Source of the DNA: an uncultured Prevotellaceae bacterium
GTDB taxonomy: Bacteria > Bacteroidota > Bacteroidia > Bacteroidales > Bacteroidaceae
DNA length: 37,365 bases
Direction of reading: 5' to 3'
NCBI GenBank assembly: GCA_946406435.1
Contig: CAMJKP010000029.1
Span: forward strand, 1-37,365
Shown: positions 26,045 to 34,100 of the stretch, in pieces
Position numbering within the stretch: the first letter of the stretch is position 1
Layout of the letters: each line of letters starts with the position of its first letter
Notes under the pieces: model-generated
What the model saw: the letters and a program-made list of their open reading frames with translations, nothing else
Told to the model about the DNA's origin: nothing
The model's database searches: none
Program-made: the position numbers and the translations under genes

Positions 26045-26104
26045 AAGACCCTCTAAATCTCCCTGCATAGGGAGACTTTTTAACGCCCAGGCAATTCCGA
26101 ACTC
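26045..26104. repeat. Half REP of the GACCC family, right flank of lipoprotein pair
   Basis: It is nearly the same sequence and orientation as 23858-23922, including GGCAATTCCGAACTC. The two copies bracket the duplicated lipoprotein genes as direct repeats. Confidence 0.8.
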
Positions 26105-26124
26105 TACGTTTTGATTTTGTTTCG

Positions 26125-26184
26125 AACGCAAAGACGCTAAGGCACAGAGAAATAAACCTTTGCGACTTCGCGCCTCTGCGTTTT
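26125..26184. repeat. Dispersed palindrome, AACGCAAAGACGC family
   Basis: AACGCAAAGACGCTAAGGCA and TTTGCGACTTCGCGCCTCTG are inverted arms around a short A-rich centre. Confidence 0.8.
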
Positions 26185-26188
26185 GAAA

Positions 26189-26270
26189 ACTATGCACTAT
26201 GCATTATGCACTATGCACTATGAACTATGCATTCTGTATTCTTCACTTTTCACTCTTCACTTTTCACTTA
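26189..26270. repeat. Short tandem repeats CTATGCA and TTCACTTTTCACTC
   Basis: The units ACTATGCACTATGCATTATG resemble the repeat at 17611-17714. They are followed by repeated TTCACTTTTCACTC, which has a looser match at 29283-29312. It ends before a Gly-codon-rich-looking stretch near the stop of the next gene. Confidence 0.6.
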
Positions 26271-26302
26271 TCAGAGTCCCCCTCCTCCTTCGCCGCCTCC
26301 TC

Positions 26303-27517
26303 CTAAAACCGATACCCGTATTTTAGTGTGAGGTCAATCTCCCGGTTCGTTATATCCATTCCTGTGCAACTGCGGAACAGATACTGGCGGTAGTCACATG
26401 AAAGATTAAGCAGACTCCGCCCTATGTTATAGTTTATTCCGCCACGAACAAATCCGTTTATGGTGAACTGCGAATCCCGTCCGTATGTGGCTGCGTCATA
26501 GAAATGCTTGTCGTATGCCTCCCATAAATCATCATCTTCCGGGTCGGTTTGCATGTAAACGTCATTCGGGTCATCCCAACTCCTGTGCGTCTCCCTGTTT
26601 ACCAACGAAAACATCGGGATGACGGAAATACTGAATAGCAGTTTTCCCCCGTTTATAGCCCAGTTGTAACCATAACCTGCTCCTATGGAGAACTGATTAT
26701 GACGGAACACCTCCTCCGTATAGTTCAGCATCCTATACATATGCAATCTGCTTTGGTTATAATTTGCCATGACGAAAAAACTCCCCACGCTCCGCTTCTG
26801 TATCAATCGACCTGTGCGGGCTGCCGGCATACTAAACCTCTTATTGTTAAACACATAATAAGCATCTGCATATACCGTTCGCAAATCCCAGTTCTCAGGT
26901 ATCACATCCGATTTATGCGGAAAAACAGGGTCGTGATTTTCCATCAGAGGCAACCCGTTTTCATATCGTTCCTTTAACCCTCCCACACGCTCTTCCACCT
27001 CTTCACAAGTCTGTAGAAATGCATTATTAACAGTTCCTTTAGGCTCTTTAACTGTGCGGTAGCGTACTGTGAAACCGAATTTAGAACCATTGCTGGCAAG
27101 ACTATATGCCTTTGCGAATGAGTTATTGATAGGAAGCGGAATACTAACGGCCAACCCGTGCCAGTCGAATCCTATTTGTGCCGATGATTTCACCGTGTTC
27201 AGGTTAGTCTTAATAAACAGATTACTGTTCGTGTTCGATGGCAAAACCATAGGGTAGGGGTCAGGAAGTTCCACTTCAGATACAAGCACGGGAAACTCCA
27301 TATCGTAAGTCTGAAAAGCCTCCCTGAACTTCAGCGTGAGCATAAAGTCCCGCTCGGGAATATCCACATAATCCGTATCCACCTTAGTTTTCTTGTATTT
27401 CAATATAGCATCATCAATTTTCCTTATGAAGTTATGGTGTGTATTTCCTTTTTGGGCACAAACCGTCATCCCCCAAAACATCAAGAAGAATGCCGTCAGC
27501 AAGGTCTTTGTTCTCAT
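26303..27517 (-). CDS. DUF4421-like outer-membrane beta-barrel protein
   Basis: The start chosen is ATG 27517 (MRTKTLLTAFFLMFWGMTVC), a clear Sec signal ending CAQ. Upstream in-frame starts are rejected because the longest begins in the promoter box at 27569. The mature 380 residues are rich in alternating aromatic and polar residues, such as IGAGYGYNWAINGGKLLFSI and GGINYNIGRSLLNLSCDYR. The C-terminus ends KYGYRF with a terminal Phe, as for outer-membrane barrels. The pattern fits DUF4421, a Bacteroidetes family of unknown role. It has its own promoter and no linked partner. Confidence 0.75.
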   Translation of the reverse strand: MRTKTLLTAFFLMFWGMTVCAQKGNTHHNFIRKIDDAILKYKKTKVDTDYVDIPERDFMLTLKFREAFQTYDMEFPVLVSEVELPDPYPMVLPSNTNSNLFIKTNLNTVKSSAQIGFDWHGLAVSIPLPINNSFAKAYSLASNGSKFGFTVRYRTVKEPKGTVNNAFLQTCEEVEERVGGLKERYENGLPLMENHDPVFPHKSDVIPENWDLRTVYADAYYVFNNKRFSMPAARTGRLIQKRSVGSFFVMANYNQSRLHMYRMLNYTEEVFRHNQFSIGAGYGYNWAINGGKLLFSISVIPMFSLVNRETHRSWDDPNDVYMQTDPEDDDLWEAYDKHFYDAATYGRDSQFTINGFVRGGINYNIGRSLLNLSCDYRQYLFRSCTGMDITNREIDLTLKYGYRF

Positions 27518-27568
27518 ATGGTATATATTAAAGGTGTGCATAATTATTGCTATAATGATTATTTTGCA

Positions 27569-27576
27569 CAAAGATA
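27569..27576 (-). promoter_or_regulatory. -7 box of the DUF4421-like gene
   Basis: The reverse strand reads TATCTTTG, 51 bases before ATG 27517. It rules out the longer frame beginning at 27571. Confidence 0.65.
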
Positions 27577-27675
27577 CATAATTTTTCTGTATTACTGATG
27601 TTTTTTACAATTTTTTTTGCACAACCCCCAAATAATACTATGAAACAGGAAAAATCAAGTGATTGGAATATTAAA

Positions 27676-27731
27676 AACGCCAAGACGCAAAGTCGCGAAG
27701 TTTATATTGCTCTGCGTCTTTGCGTCTCTGC
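27676..27731. repeat. Dispersed palindrome, AACGCAAAGACGC family
   Basis: AACGCCAAGACGCAAAGTCG and TCTGCGTCTTTGCGTCTCTG are inverted arms. The right arm ends 21 bases before the smalltalk stop codon. The nearby 27577-27675 holds nothing else recognised. Confidence 0.8.
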
Positions 27732-27752
27732 TTTAATTACTTACATAATTGC

Positions 27753-27845
27753 TTACATACAGCTCTGCACTCCGAGTGAAGTTGCTATCGCGGTCAGTAT
27801 CGCCGCCAGCGTCTGAAGAACGAATTTCCAAGTTTCCTTTTTCAT
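27753..27845 (-). CDS. Smalltalk protein (30 residues)
   Basis: The frame encodes 30 residues, starting MKKETWKFVLQTLAAILTAI and ending SLGVQSCM. It matches the pattern I remember for the Bacteroidetes 'smalltalk' family: a basic N-terminus with Trp, one hydrophobic helix, then a conserved SLGVxSCM end. The function is unknown. From memory, the family is often encoded beside HU-like DNA-binding and N-acetylmuramoyl-alanine amidase genes; neither is present here. Instead it lies 200 bases downstream of a DUF6266-like gene on the same strand, separated by a REPIN. The C-terminal SCM could resemble a lipobox-like or membrane-exposed Cys. Confidence 0.85.
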   Translation of the reverse strand: MKKETWKFVLQTLAAILTAIATSLGVQSCM

Positions 27846-27860
27846 AAAGTAAAAGAATTA

Positions 27861-28035
27861 AAGCCCCTTCCCTGTCCTTCGGACATCCCTTCCCCGCTCG
27901 GGGCAGGGAATTAGTTACCATTGAACGCAGAAGGGGCGTGTGAATAACTGTTATAATGAATTCTCGTGATTTGAAGGAGTAACCTCTTCCTTGCCCCGGG
28001 CGGGGAAAGGATGCCCGTAGGGCAAGAAAGGGGCT
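27861..28035. repeat. REPIN-like element with about 50-bp inverted ends
   Basis: AAGCCCCTTCCCTGTCCTTC at the left and CCCGTAGGGCAAGAAAGGGG at the right are inverted arms, each with its own hairpin (CGCTCGGGGC, CCCCGGGCGGGG). The spacer has a T/A-rich centre. It separates the DUF6266-like gene from smalltalk. Confidence 0.85.
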
Positions 28036-28045
28036 GTTGTTCAGT

Positions 28046-28957
28046 TTAGAGACCACCGCCGCCACCTTCGTCGTCATCACCATCACCGCCTGCGGTTGCG
28101 CCTGTTGCGTTGCCGTCAGGAACGAGGAATGACTCAATGCTTGAGCCGTAAGAACTCTTTGAGAGGGTGTAGGCATTGTCGCCCTGATAGTCAGACTCCT
28201 TAGAGTTGGCTACAAGAAGGTCCTGAGAAGAAACGAGGGTCTTGCCGTCTGCCTTGCGAGTGTGAACCCAAGTGTAGGCGCAATCGCCATCGCTGCCTGA
28301 GTGGCCGAGGTTGCCGTCAACAGCCTTGAAGCCTGTAGAGCCGCCTGTCACGTCAGCGAGAGTGCTTTCGTTAGCTGCATCGAGGATGACCTTTGCTGCC
28401 GAGAACTGACAGTAAGGAATGCCTGTCTCCGCGTTCACAAGCTGCTTGACGAGGAAGAACGAGATCTGGTCGCCGTAGCGGTAGTCAGCGTTGTTGTTTA
28501 CAACGGCAGCGGAGAACTGCGCCACGGTTGTGCTGGAAGTGATAGACTCACCGCCCAGACGGATGTCGGTCTTCACGTTCTGTCCTGTGCCTGTGAGCAC
28601 GATAGCAGGGAGCGAGCCCTGTGAAATCTGATAGGCGGTAGCGATACATGCACCGCCTGCCACAGCCTGCTTGGTGAGGTAGATAGGTGTGCGCTGCATG
28701 TTCACCTTCACGAACATGTTGTAGTCGCTCAGCGTCTTCGGCTTAGCCTCGAAGCCGTAGTTGAGGAGCGGACGGATGCCACGATACATCTGGATGATGT
28801 TTGTGAACTTTGTTCGCGTCTGCATCTGTGCATCAGTGCGAGGGTTAGCTACTGCGGTCACCTTCTCTGACACAATGGTCTGACCATTGACCTGCTTGAA
28901 GGTGAGCTGACCTGCAGAGCCTTTCATTTTACGAATAAGGCCGTTAAGTATTGCCAT
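28046..28957 (-). CDS. DUF6266-like hypothetical protein
   Basis: The start at ATG 28957 (MAILNGLIRKMKGSAGQLTF) is preferred; a longer frame reads into REP sequence. The protein has 303 residues. The N-terminal quarter (G-x-x-G near 13-17, then VNGQTIVSEKV, ANPRTDAQMQTRTKF) resembles the pattern of the Bacteroidetes DUF6266 family. The middle is Ser/Thr/Ala-rich with alternating strands. The C-terminus ends in GGDGDDDEGGGGGL, probably disordered. No signal peptide is seen. The function is unknown. The promoter at 29319-29350 lies about 360 bases upstream, so the mRNA would carry a long, repeat-containing leader. Confidence 0.65.
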   Translation of the reverse strand: MAILNGLIRKMKGSAGQLTFKQVNGQTIVSEKVTAVANPRTDAQMQTRTKFTNIIQMYRGIRPLLNYGFEAKPKTLSDYNMFVKVNMQRTPIYLTKQAVAGGACIATAYQISQGSLPAIVLTGTGQNVKTDIRLGGESITSSTTVAQFSAAVVNNNADYRYGDQISFFLVKQLVNAETGIPYCQFSAAKVILDAANESTLADVTGGSTGFKAVDGNLGHSGSDGDCAYTWVHTRKADGKTLVSSQDLLVANSKESDYQGDNAYTLSKSSYGSSIESFLVPDGNATGATAGGDGDDDEGGGGGL

Positions 28958-29240
28958 AGAAGCCCCCTCCATCTCCCGAGGGGAGAGTTTTATATGAAGG
29001 TCAAAGGTCAAGGGTCAAAAGTCAAAAGCCTTAGTCCTTAGACATCTCTTCATAACCGTTGAGGGGTAAGCGGATTTTTAGGATTTAGTAATAAGAGCAG
29101 TAGAGAGAAATAAATGTTGCGCACCTATCAGCGACTTAAAATAGCCCTTTCTGTTCCCTTTCATAAATGGGAGTCACTACGGACTTACTACGGAGTAGTA
29201 TAGGAATTGGGGTGTTGGGTGTTAGGTGATTGGTGAAGGT
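28958..29240. repeat. Leader region with several short repeats
   Basis: It holds a half REP (AGCCCCCTCCATCTCCCGAG at 28961), tandem GTCAAAG-like heptamers (28996-29027), ACTACGGACTTACTACGGA (29173-29191, cf. the repeat at 11083-11099) and GGTGTTGGGTGTTAGGTG (29211-29228), which matches in reverse a stretch inside the PIN-domain gene near 14820-14850. No coding frame is supported. Confidence 0.55.
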
Positions 29241-29318
29241 GGTTACCTTTCAACGTTGGCGCCGTTTGTCGAATGGAGTTTTCCACTCTTCACTCATCGT
29301 TTTTTCACTTTCACAGTG

Positions 29319-29350
29319 CAAAGGTACAAAACTTTGATGAATCCCGCAAG
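29319..29350 (-). promoter_or_regulatory. Promoter upstream of DUF6266-like gene
   Basis: CTTG (29347-29350), 20 bases and TACCTTTG (29319-29326) are read on the reverse strand. The transcript would run about 355 bases before ATG 28957. Confidence 0.65.
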
Positions 29351-29469
29351 GAAAAAACAGCAAAACTATGATTTGACATATTTTTGCTTTTGTTATATCA
29401 TTGTGTATCAAGTAATTAATGTATTAAAAATCTTACTTTTGTTGTGATTTTACTCACTAAATGCGCTTA

Positions 29470-29653
29470 TCTGTCAATCTGTCAATCTGTCAATCTGTCA
29501 AGGGGGGGGTATTTCGCGCACTAAATACTATATAAAAAATAAATATATTAATATATTTATTTTTTATAAGGAAAAATCGGGAGCGCTTCTACAAGAATCC
29601 CCCCCTTGACCGTTTGACAGATTGACAGGTTGACAGATTAATGACAGATTGAG
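29470..29653. repeat. Iteron-like inverted array around a 38-bp perfect palindrome
   Basis: Four exact tandem copies of TCTGTCAA (29470-29501) precede a G-tract. A perfect A/T palindrome follows, TATAAAAAATAAATATATT plus its exact complement (29531-29568). Then come a C-tract and inverted copies of the unit (TTGACAGA, TTGACAGG, TTGACAGA, 29617-29640). The unit arrays, the G/C tracts and the centre are all mirror-symmetric. Confidence 0.9.
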
Positions 29654-29658
29654 TTTAT

Positions 29659-29886
29659 TTATTGCAAAGTGTTGATATTCAGTGGTATATATTGGCGCTT
29701 GGTGTATTTGAGCCAAAGTACGTTCTTTTCACTCATAGAAAATCTGAGATTTTTTTGGAAGTGTAAAAATAAATGATTAACTTTGCATTCGATGGTTCTA
29801 ACGACCGTGCGCCAGCCTTTTTTGAGGCTGACACGCACTACCATCTTCTTGCGAGGTGCAAAGCACGTTGTCATTCTTTGCTTCAT
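29659..29886 (-). CDS. Possible small basic protein, 75 residues
   Basis: This frame starts MKQRMTTCFAPRKKMVVRVS and is rich in Lys and Arg. I do not recognise it. A full consensus promoter lies 68 bases upstream (29954-29985), which favours transcription in this direction. Against it, the first half of the frame overlaps a strong palindrome that fits a structured RNA on the opposite strand, which could produce the odd composition. An alternative start at 29890 in another frame gives a 30-residue peptide. Treat as uncertain. Confidence 0.35.
   Translation of the reverse strand: MKQRMTTCFAPRKKMVVRVSLKKGWRTVVRTIECKVNHLFLHFQKNLRFSMSEKNVLWLKYTKRQYIPLNINTLQ
29754..29785 (+). promoter_or_regulatory. 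Full consensus promoter facing right
   Basis: TTTG (29754-29757), a 20-base spacer and TAACTTTG (29778-29785) match the consensus exactly. The predicted transcript starts at the base of a strong hairpin (29791-29845). It lies inside the reverse-strand frame 29659-29886. Confidence 0.7.
29791..29881 (+). ncRNA. Candidate structured small RNA
   Basis: Three nested stems begin at the predicted transcript start: GATGGT (29791-29796) with ACCATC (29840-29845), GTGCG (29807-29811) with CGCAC (29834-29838), and CAGCC (29813-29817) with GGCTG (29826-29830). A second hairpin, GCAAAG (29858-29863) with CTTTGC (29876-29881), follows. No clear T-tract terminator is seen, so the 3' end is uncertain. It is antisense to the possible gene 29659-29886. 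Confidence 0.45.
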
Positions 29887-29953
29887 GCATTCAATTTAAT
29901 TGTTATAAATGATAAAATTTCACATAGCACTATCGCATTGTGATTTTACTACG

Positions 29954-29985
29954 CAAAATTAACAAGAACTTTTCACTTCTCCAAA
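29954..29985 (-). promoter_or_regulatory. Full consensus promoter facing left
   Basis: On the reverse strand TTTG (29982-29985), 20 bases and TAATTTTG (29954-29961) match the consensus. It would drive the small frame 29659-29886 with a leader holding a TCACA/TGTGA hairpin, and it faces the promoter at 29754-29785. Confidence 0.75.
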
Positions 29986-29999
29986 AGTTTTTCGTACAA

Positions 30000-30032
30000 T
30001 TTGCCTGTTTTCCGTAAATATTGTTACCTTTG
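30000..30032 (+). promoter_or_regulatory. Consensus promoter with a short downstream transcript
   Basis: TTTG (30000-30003), 21 bases and TACCTTTG (30025-30032) match the consensus. Downstream, 30040-30145 could be a small RNA or a 20-residue frame (30076-30138, MPHILQSHKGNSLF...), ending in a weak GGGAA/TTCCC hairpin. The transcript could instead run into the gene at 30236. Confidence 0.55.
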
Positions 30033-30198
30033 TACTTATCATAGCTCCAGACGCATCAAATGATTAATGTATAAAATGCCTCATATTTTGCAATCACATA
30101 AAGGGAATTCTTTATTTAACAAATATTTCCCGTTTTAAAAACCGTCCATATTTTTTGTTAAGACAGTTGGATTGTTTTAAAAACAAGTCATATTTTGC

Positions 30199-30206
30199 TA
30201 ACTTTG
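30199..30206 (+). promoter_or_regulatory. -7 box of gene 30236-30802
   Basis: TAACTTTG lies 29 bases before ATG 30236; the -33 element is weak. It argues against the longer frame that begins at 30155. Confidence 0.5.
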
Positions 30207-30235
30207 TGGCAAATTTCAACTATAAAAAGTGGAAT

Positions 30236-30802
30236 ATGGCAAACAGAAGCATTATCCAACTTCATCTATTGGCTACCAACGAATATGAATTTTTTGGTTC
30301 TCCAACTGCACTCTACGACTTGCATTCGTCAGAGGAGTTGCTGATTTCACAAAAGTCTCTAAATAACTTCTTCAGCAAGTGTGGCAATGCGCCAAAGGTT
30401 TATCGCAATGCTGTTTGTGAAGTCAGAAAGGGAGAAATACATACGAAGGGAAGTAAAAGAGGTAGAAAGAGTCAATTTGATAAAAGGTGTTTTATGGCTG
30501 TAACTAACGATAGAAAATACACCAAAGCCTTCGTTCATACACTTCTGGAAGGCATAAAAGGTAAGACACTTGGTGAGGTTGACAAATCTCACCAATTTGA
30601 CCGTACTAAAGAAAGTCCGAAAATTACGGGTATTGCTGGTGATGTAATTGAGCAGTCAGTATTTATGCGTACCCGCACCATAAGCAACCAGAATAGCATT
30701 CCAATATCTCTGCTTCAGAAAACCAATCATACGGCCAGTCTCTTGTATGGCCAAATTGATTCTTTTCAGAGTTATAAACAAACCAATGTGTTGCCCTCAT
30801 GA
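30236..30802 (+). CDS. Hypothetical protein, C-terminus overlapping an opposite gene
   Basis: I do not recognise this 188-residue protein. ATG 30236 (MANRSIIQLHLLATNEYEFF) is chosen because a TAACTTTG box lies between it and an earlier in-frame start. Residues 1-140 look like a normal soluble protein, with PKVYRNAVCEVRKGEIHTKG followed by the basic SKRGRKS. Residues about 143-188 are read from the complement of a convincing reverse-strand gene (30663-30902) and have low-quality composition. The true C-terminus may have been lost by a frameshift or recombination. It lies between repeat-rich DNA and a helicase operon. Confidence 0.5.
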   Translation: MANRSIIQLHLLATNEYEFFGSPTALYDLHSSEELLISQKSLNNFFSKCGNAPKVYRNAVCEVRKGEIHTKGSKRGRKSQFDKRCFMAVTNDRKYTKAFVHTLLEGIKGKTLGEVDKSHQFDRTKESPKITGIAGDVIEQSVFMRTRTISNQNSIPISLLQKTNHTASLLYGQIDSFQSYKQTNVLPS

Positions 30803-30902
30803 TACCACCGCAAAGTGACAAACAATATTCATGTTCATTGTCAGGGTCATTCTTCAACGCTTCGAGCATCTGCTCCGTCGTAATGCATTTCTTTTCTTCC
30901 AT
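30663..30902 (-). CDS. Small hypothetical protein, 79 residues, Cys/Trp-rich
   Basis: From ATG 30902 the protein reads MEEKKCITTEQMLEALKNDP, then a segment CGGIMRATHWFVYNSEKNQF and a C-terminus ILECYSGCLWCGYA. The aromatic and Cys-rich content is far from a random frame, so this is probably real. I do not recognise the family. It is divergent from the helicase operon and convergent with 30236-30802, overlapping it by 140 bases. A near-consensus promoter (TTTG 30942-30945, 20 bases, GACCTTTG 30914-30921) would leave only about 5 bases of leader, so the promoter assignment is weak. Confidence 0.55.
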   Translation of the reverse strand: MEEKKCITTEQMLEALKNDPDNEHEYCLSLCGGIMRATHWFVYNSEKNQFGHTRDWPYDWFSEAEILECYSGCLWCGYA

Positions 30903-30991
30903 ATTTTTTTCGACAAAGGTCGTAGATCTTTTGGGAATAGACAAATGATTTGGATCTATTTAGATCGAATTCGTATTTTTTAGATCTTTTG

Positions 30992-31023
30992 CTTGGCTGT
31001 TTCGTAATAATTGTTTATCTTTG
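30992..31023 (+). promoter_or_regulatory. Promoter of the helicase operon
   Basis: CTTG (30992-30995), 20 bases and TATCTTTG (31016-31023) fit the consensus. The leader of about 160 bases contains a 9-bp inverted repeat AAATGTCAA (31103-31111) with TTGACATTT (31163-31171). Four GATC sites lie at 30925-30986 upstream. Confidence 0.7.
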
Positions 31024-31190
31024 CAGAAATTACCACGATTTGTGATTTCTACTTGTTATATAAACCATATATAGAGAAGAAATTTCAACTTTGGGAAATT
31101 GAAATGTCAAATTACGTCAAAGATATAAATCGGCTGTGAAACAGATGTCTCAAATACTTTGTTGACATTTGATAATAAAGTAAAAGTATC

Positions 31191-34100
31191 ATGAAACTAA
31201 AAGAAGGTTCATACGAAAATATCATCACAAACGAATTGCAACAGGATATGTTGCAAGCAGAAAGTGATGGTTTAGTATGCAAGCAAGATGTCATAGATGA
31301 TGCGGAATCTCCTTCTATGCTTGCAGAACATGTGCATAGGATAATACAAAATAGACTTGCAGACGAAAACCTCACAAATGAAGAACGAACTGATTTTGTC
31401 AATAAACTTATCGACTTTCTTGATGAGGATAAAGAGGATAAACAAGATATAGTTGCTGATGGAAAACATATGCTTTCTGCGGTTGTGTCAAAACAAGAGG
31501 ATGCAAGACTTAAGGCAACCAACAAAGAACCGATTAGGCCATTAACAGGCTTTCGCACAAGTAGTCTCTTTACAGGCGGTCAAAGCAAGGTTCCCATGAA
31601 TTCAGAAATAGAGCGTGATATAGAGAGCGCAGATAGAATCAGTCTTATTGTGTCATTTCTGAAACTATCAGGCATTAATCTTATTTATGATCGCTTAAAG
31701 AAGTTCTGCGAGAATCCTAACCATAAACTTCGTATCATCACAACAACATATTGTGGTGTTACAGAAGCAAAGGCTGTTGAAAGATTATCACAATTGCCTA
31801 ATACAGAAATACGAATATCATATAATACTGATATTGAACGTTTGCATGCAAAATCGTATATCTTTGAACGCAACTCTGGATTCAGTACAGCATATATAGG
31901 TTCTTCAAATCTTTCTAAGTCTGCTCAAACTGATGGCTTAGAATGGAATATCCGTGTGACAAATATTGAGAATCCACATATAATTAAGACTGCACTTGCT
32001 ACATTCGATCTATATTGGAATAGTCATAATTTTGAGGATTTTAATGTAGGTGGTGTTGAAAAGTTATATGCAGAATTAAAGAAGGAAAAGAAGTCTACAT
32101 CTATAAGTTCGCTCGTTAAATATACAATACTTCCACATCAAAAGAAAATACTTGACAGACTTATTGCTATACGTGAAAATGGAGTAAAGCGAAATCTGAT
32201 TGTAGCAGCTACAGGCACAGGAAAGACTGTTATTTCAGCCTTCGACTACAAGTTGTTTTTGGATGCCAATCCAAACCATAACAGGATTCTGTTTGTAGCT
32301 CATCGTCAGGAGATTCTTGTTCAGTCAATAAAGACATACAGAAGTGTTCTGATGGATGCAAACTTTGGAGATATTTGGGTAGGCAATTATAAACCACAAG
32401 GTGGAATTGACCACTTATTTGTATCAGTTCCGACTTTTAACTCAAAATATGACGATATATTCAGTTCATTGCCTTCTGACTATTATGACTATATTGTAAT
32501 TGATGAAGCGCACCACCTTGTAGCAGACAGCTATCGCAAGATTCTGGACCATTTTAAACCAAAATTGCTAATCGGTTTGACTGCAACTCCAGAACGTATG
32601 GATGGGGTTAGTTTGTTGCCTGATTTTGACGACCAAATTAGCGCAGAAATTCGTCTTCCAATGGCATTGGATGAAGGTTTGCTTACACCTTTCCAGTATC
32701 TTTGTATAAGTGATAATACAGACCTTACAGATGATGATCTGATGCAAGGAAGTAAATACGTGGCAACTAAATTAACTGAGAAACTCTGTAACAAAGAGCG
32801 AGTAGGGTTAATTGTTGACCGTTTGAAATACTATTTGCCAGACGAAAGGAAATGTAGGGCTCTGGGCTTCTGTGCAACGAAGGAACATGCAAGATTTATG
32901 TCAGAAAGTTTTAATCAGTATGGATTGAAAGCTGATTATCTAACTGCGGATAGAAACGAGGTACGTGATGAACTTAATAAGAAATTAGCAAAAGCAGAGA
33001 TTAATTATCTGTTTGTTGTAGATATTTTCAATGAGGGTATTGATATCCCTTCTGTAGATACCGTTCTCTTCCTTCGCCCAACAGAATCGTTGACAATCTT
33101 CTTGCAGCAACTTGGTAGAGGTTTGCGCCTTTATCCTGGTAAACAATTACTTACGGTATTTGACTTTGTAGCCCAACTTAACCAGAAGTATGACTTCACA
33201 AGCAGATTCCGCAGCCTTATGGTGCATAAGGACAGAAGTGTTGTTGATCAAGTTAAAACTGGCTTTACGCTTCTCCCACATGGATGCACAATCCACATGG
33301 AAGAAAAAGCGCAGCAATATGTACTTGAAAACATCAAGGCTGCAATATACAATAAGACAAGGCTTATTCAAGAGTTACGTTCATATGACCATTGTCCAAC
33401 TCTAAAGGAGTTCATAGAAAATAATGGTCAGGATGTACGAATTATATATAAAAATAATTGCTGGTCAAGTCTGAAACGTGAAGCAGGTTTTTGCTCATAC
33501 GAACAAGACCTTTTCACCAAGAAGTTTGAGAAAGGAATGTCAAACCTTGTTCATGTGAATACTTTGTCATATCTCCAGTTTATAAGAAAAACTCTTAATC
33601 ATCTTGATAATATCAAGTTTAATGACAAGCGAGAAGAAACGTTTGGTATAATGCTTTACTACACTCTATATCAAGATAAAATTGATAAGATGAACTTCAA
33701 GAATATTGAAGAAGGTATAAGTAAACTGAAGAAATACAGGATATTTGTCTCAGAAATGCTTGAGTTGACAGATTATCTTATGGCAAATCTTGAAACGAAG
33801 ACATTTTCTGTGGGTGAGGGGTTGCCTGTTGCTCTTGAACAATATGGTTGTTATACTCGTGAAGAGGTGTTTGCTATATTTGGTAGGCAAACAGCCAATA
33901 AAAAGATGCAAGGAAGTGTTGCAGGAGTATTTAATATTGAGGAACTTAACACAGAATTATTCTTTGTTACTCTCAATAAATCAGACAAAGATTTCTCAGC
34001 TACGACTATGTATGACGACTATGTAGTAAGCGAGAATCAATTTCATTGGAAATCACAAAATACAGACACACATCAAGGGCGTGGAAAGCGTTTTGTGGAG

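Noticed and set aside
27733..28176. 147-residue reverse frame
   Set aside because: It runs through a REPIN and overlaps smalltalk and the DUF6266-like gene in other frames.
29226..29447. 73-residue forward frame
   Set aside because: It overlaps repeat sequence and a reverse promoter; composition is random-like, with no ribosome site.
29470..29653. CRISPR array
   Set aside because: The repeats are 8 bp without unique spacers and are arranged in mirror symmetry; no cas gene is present.
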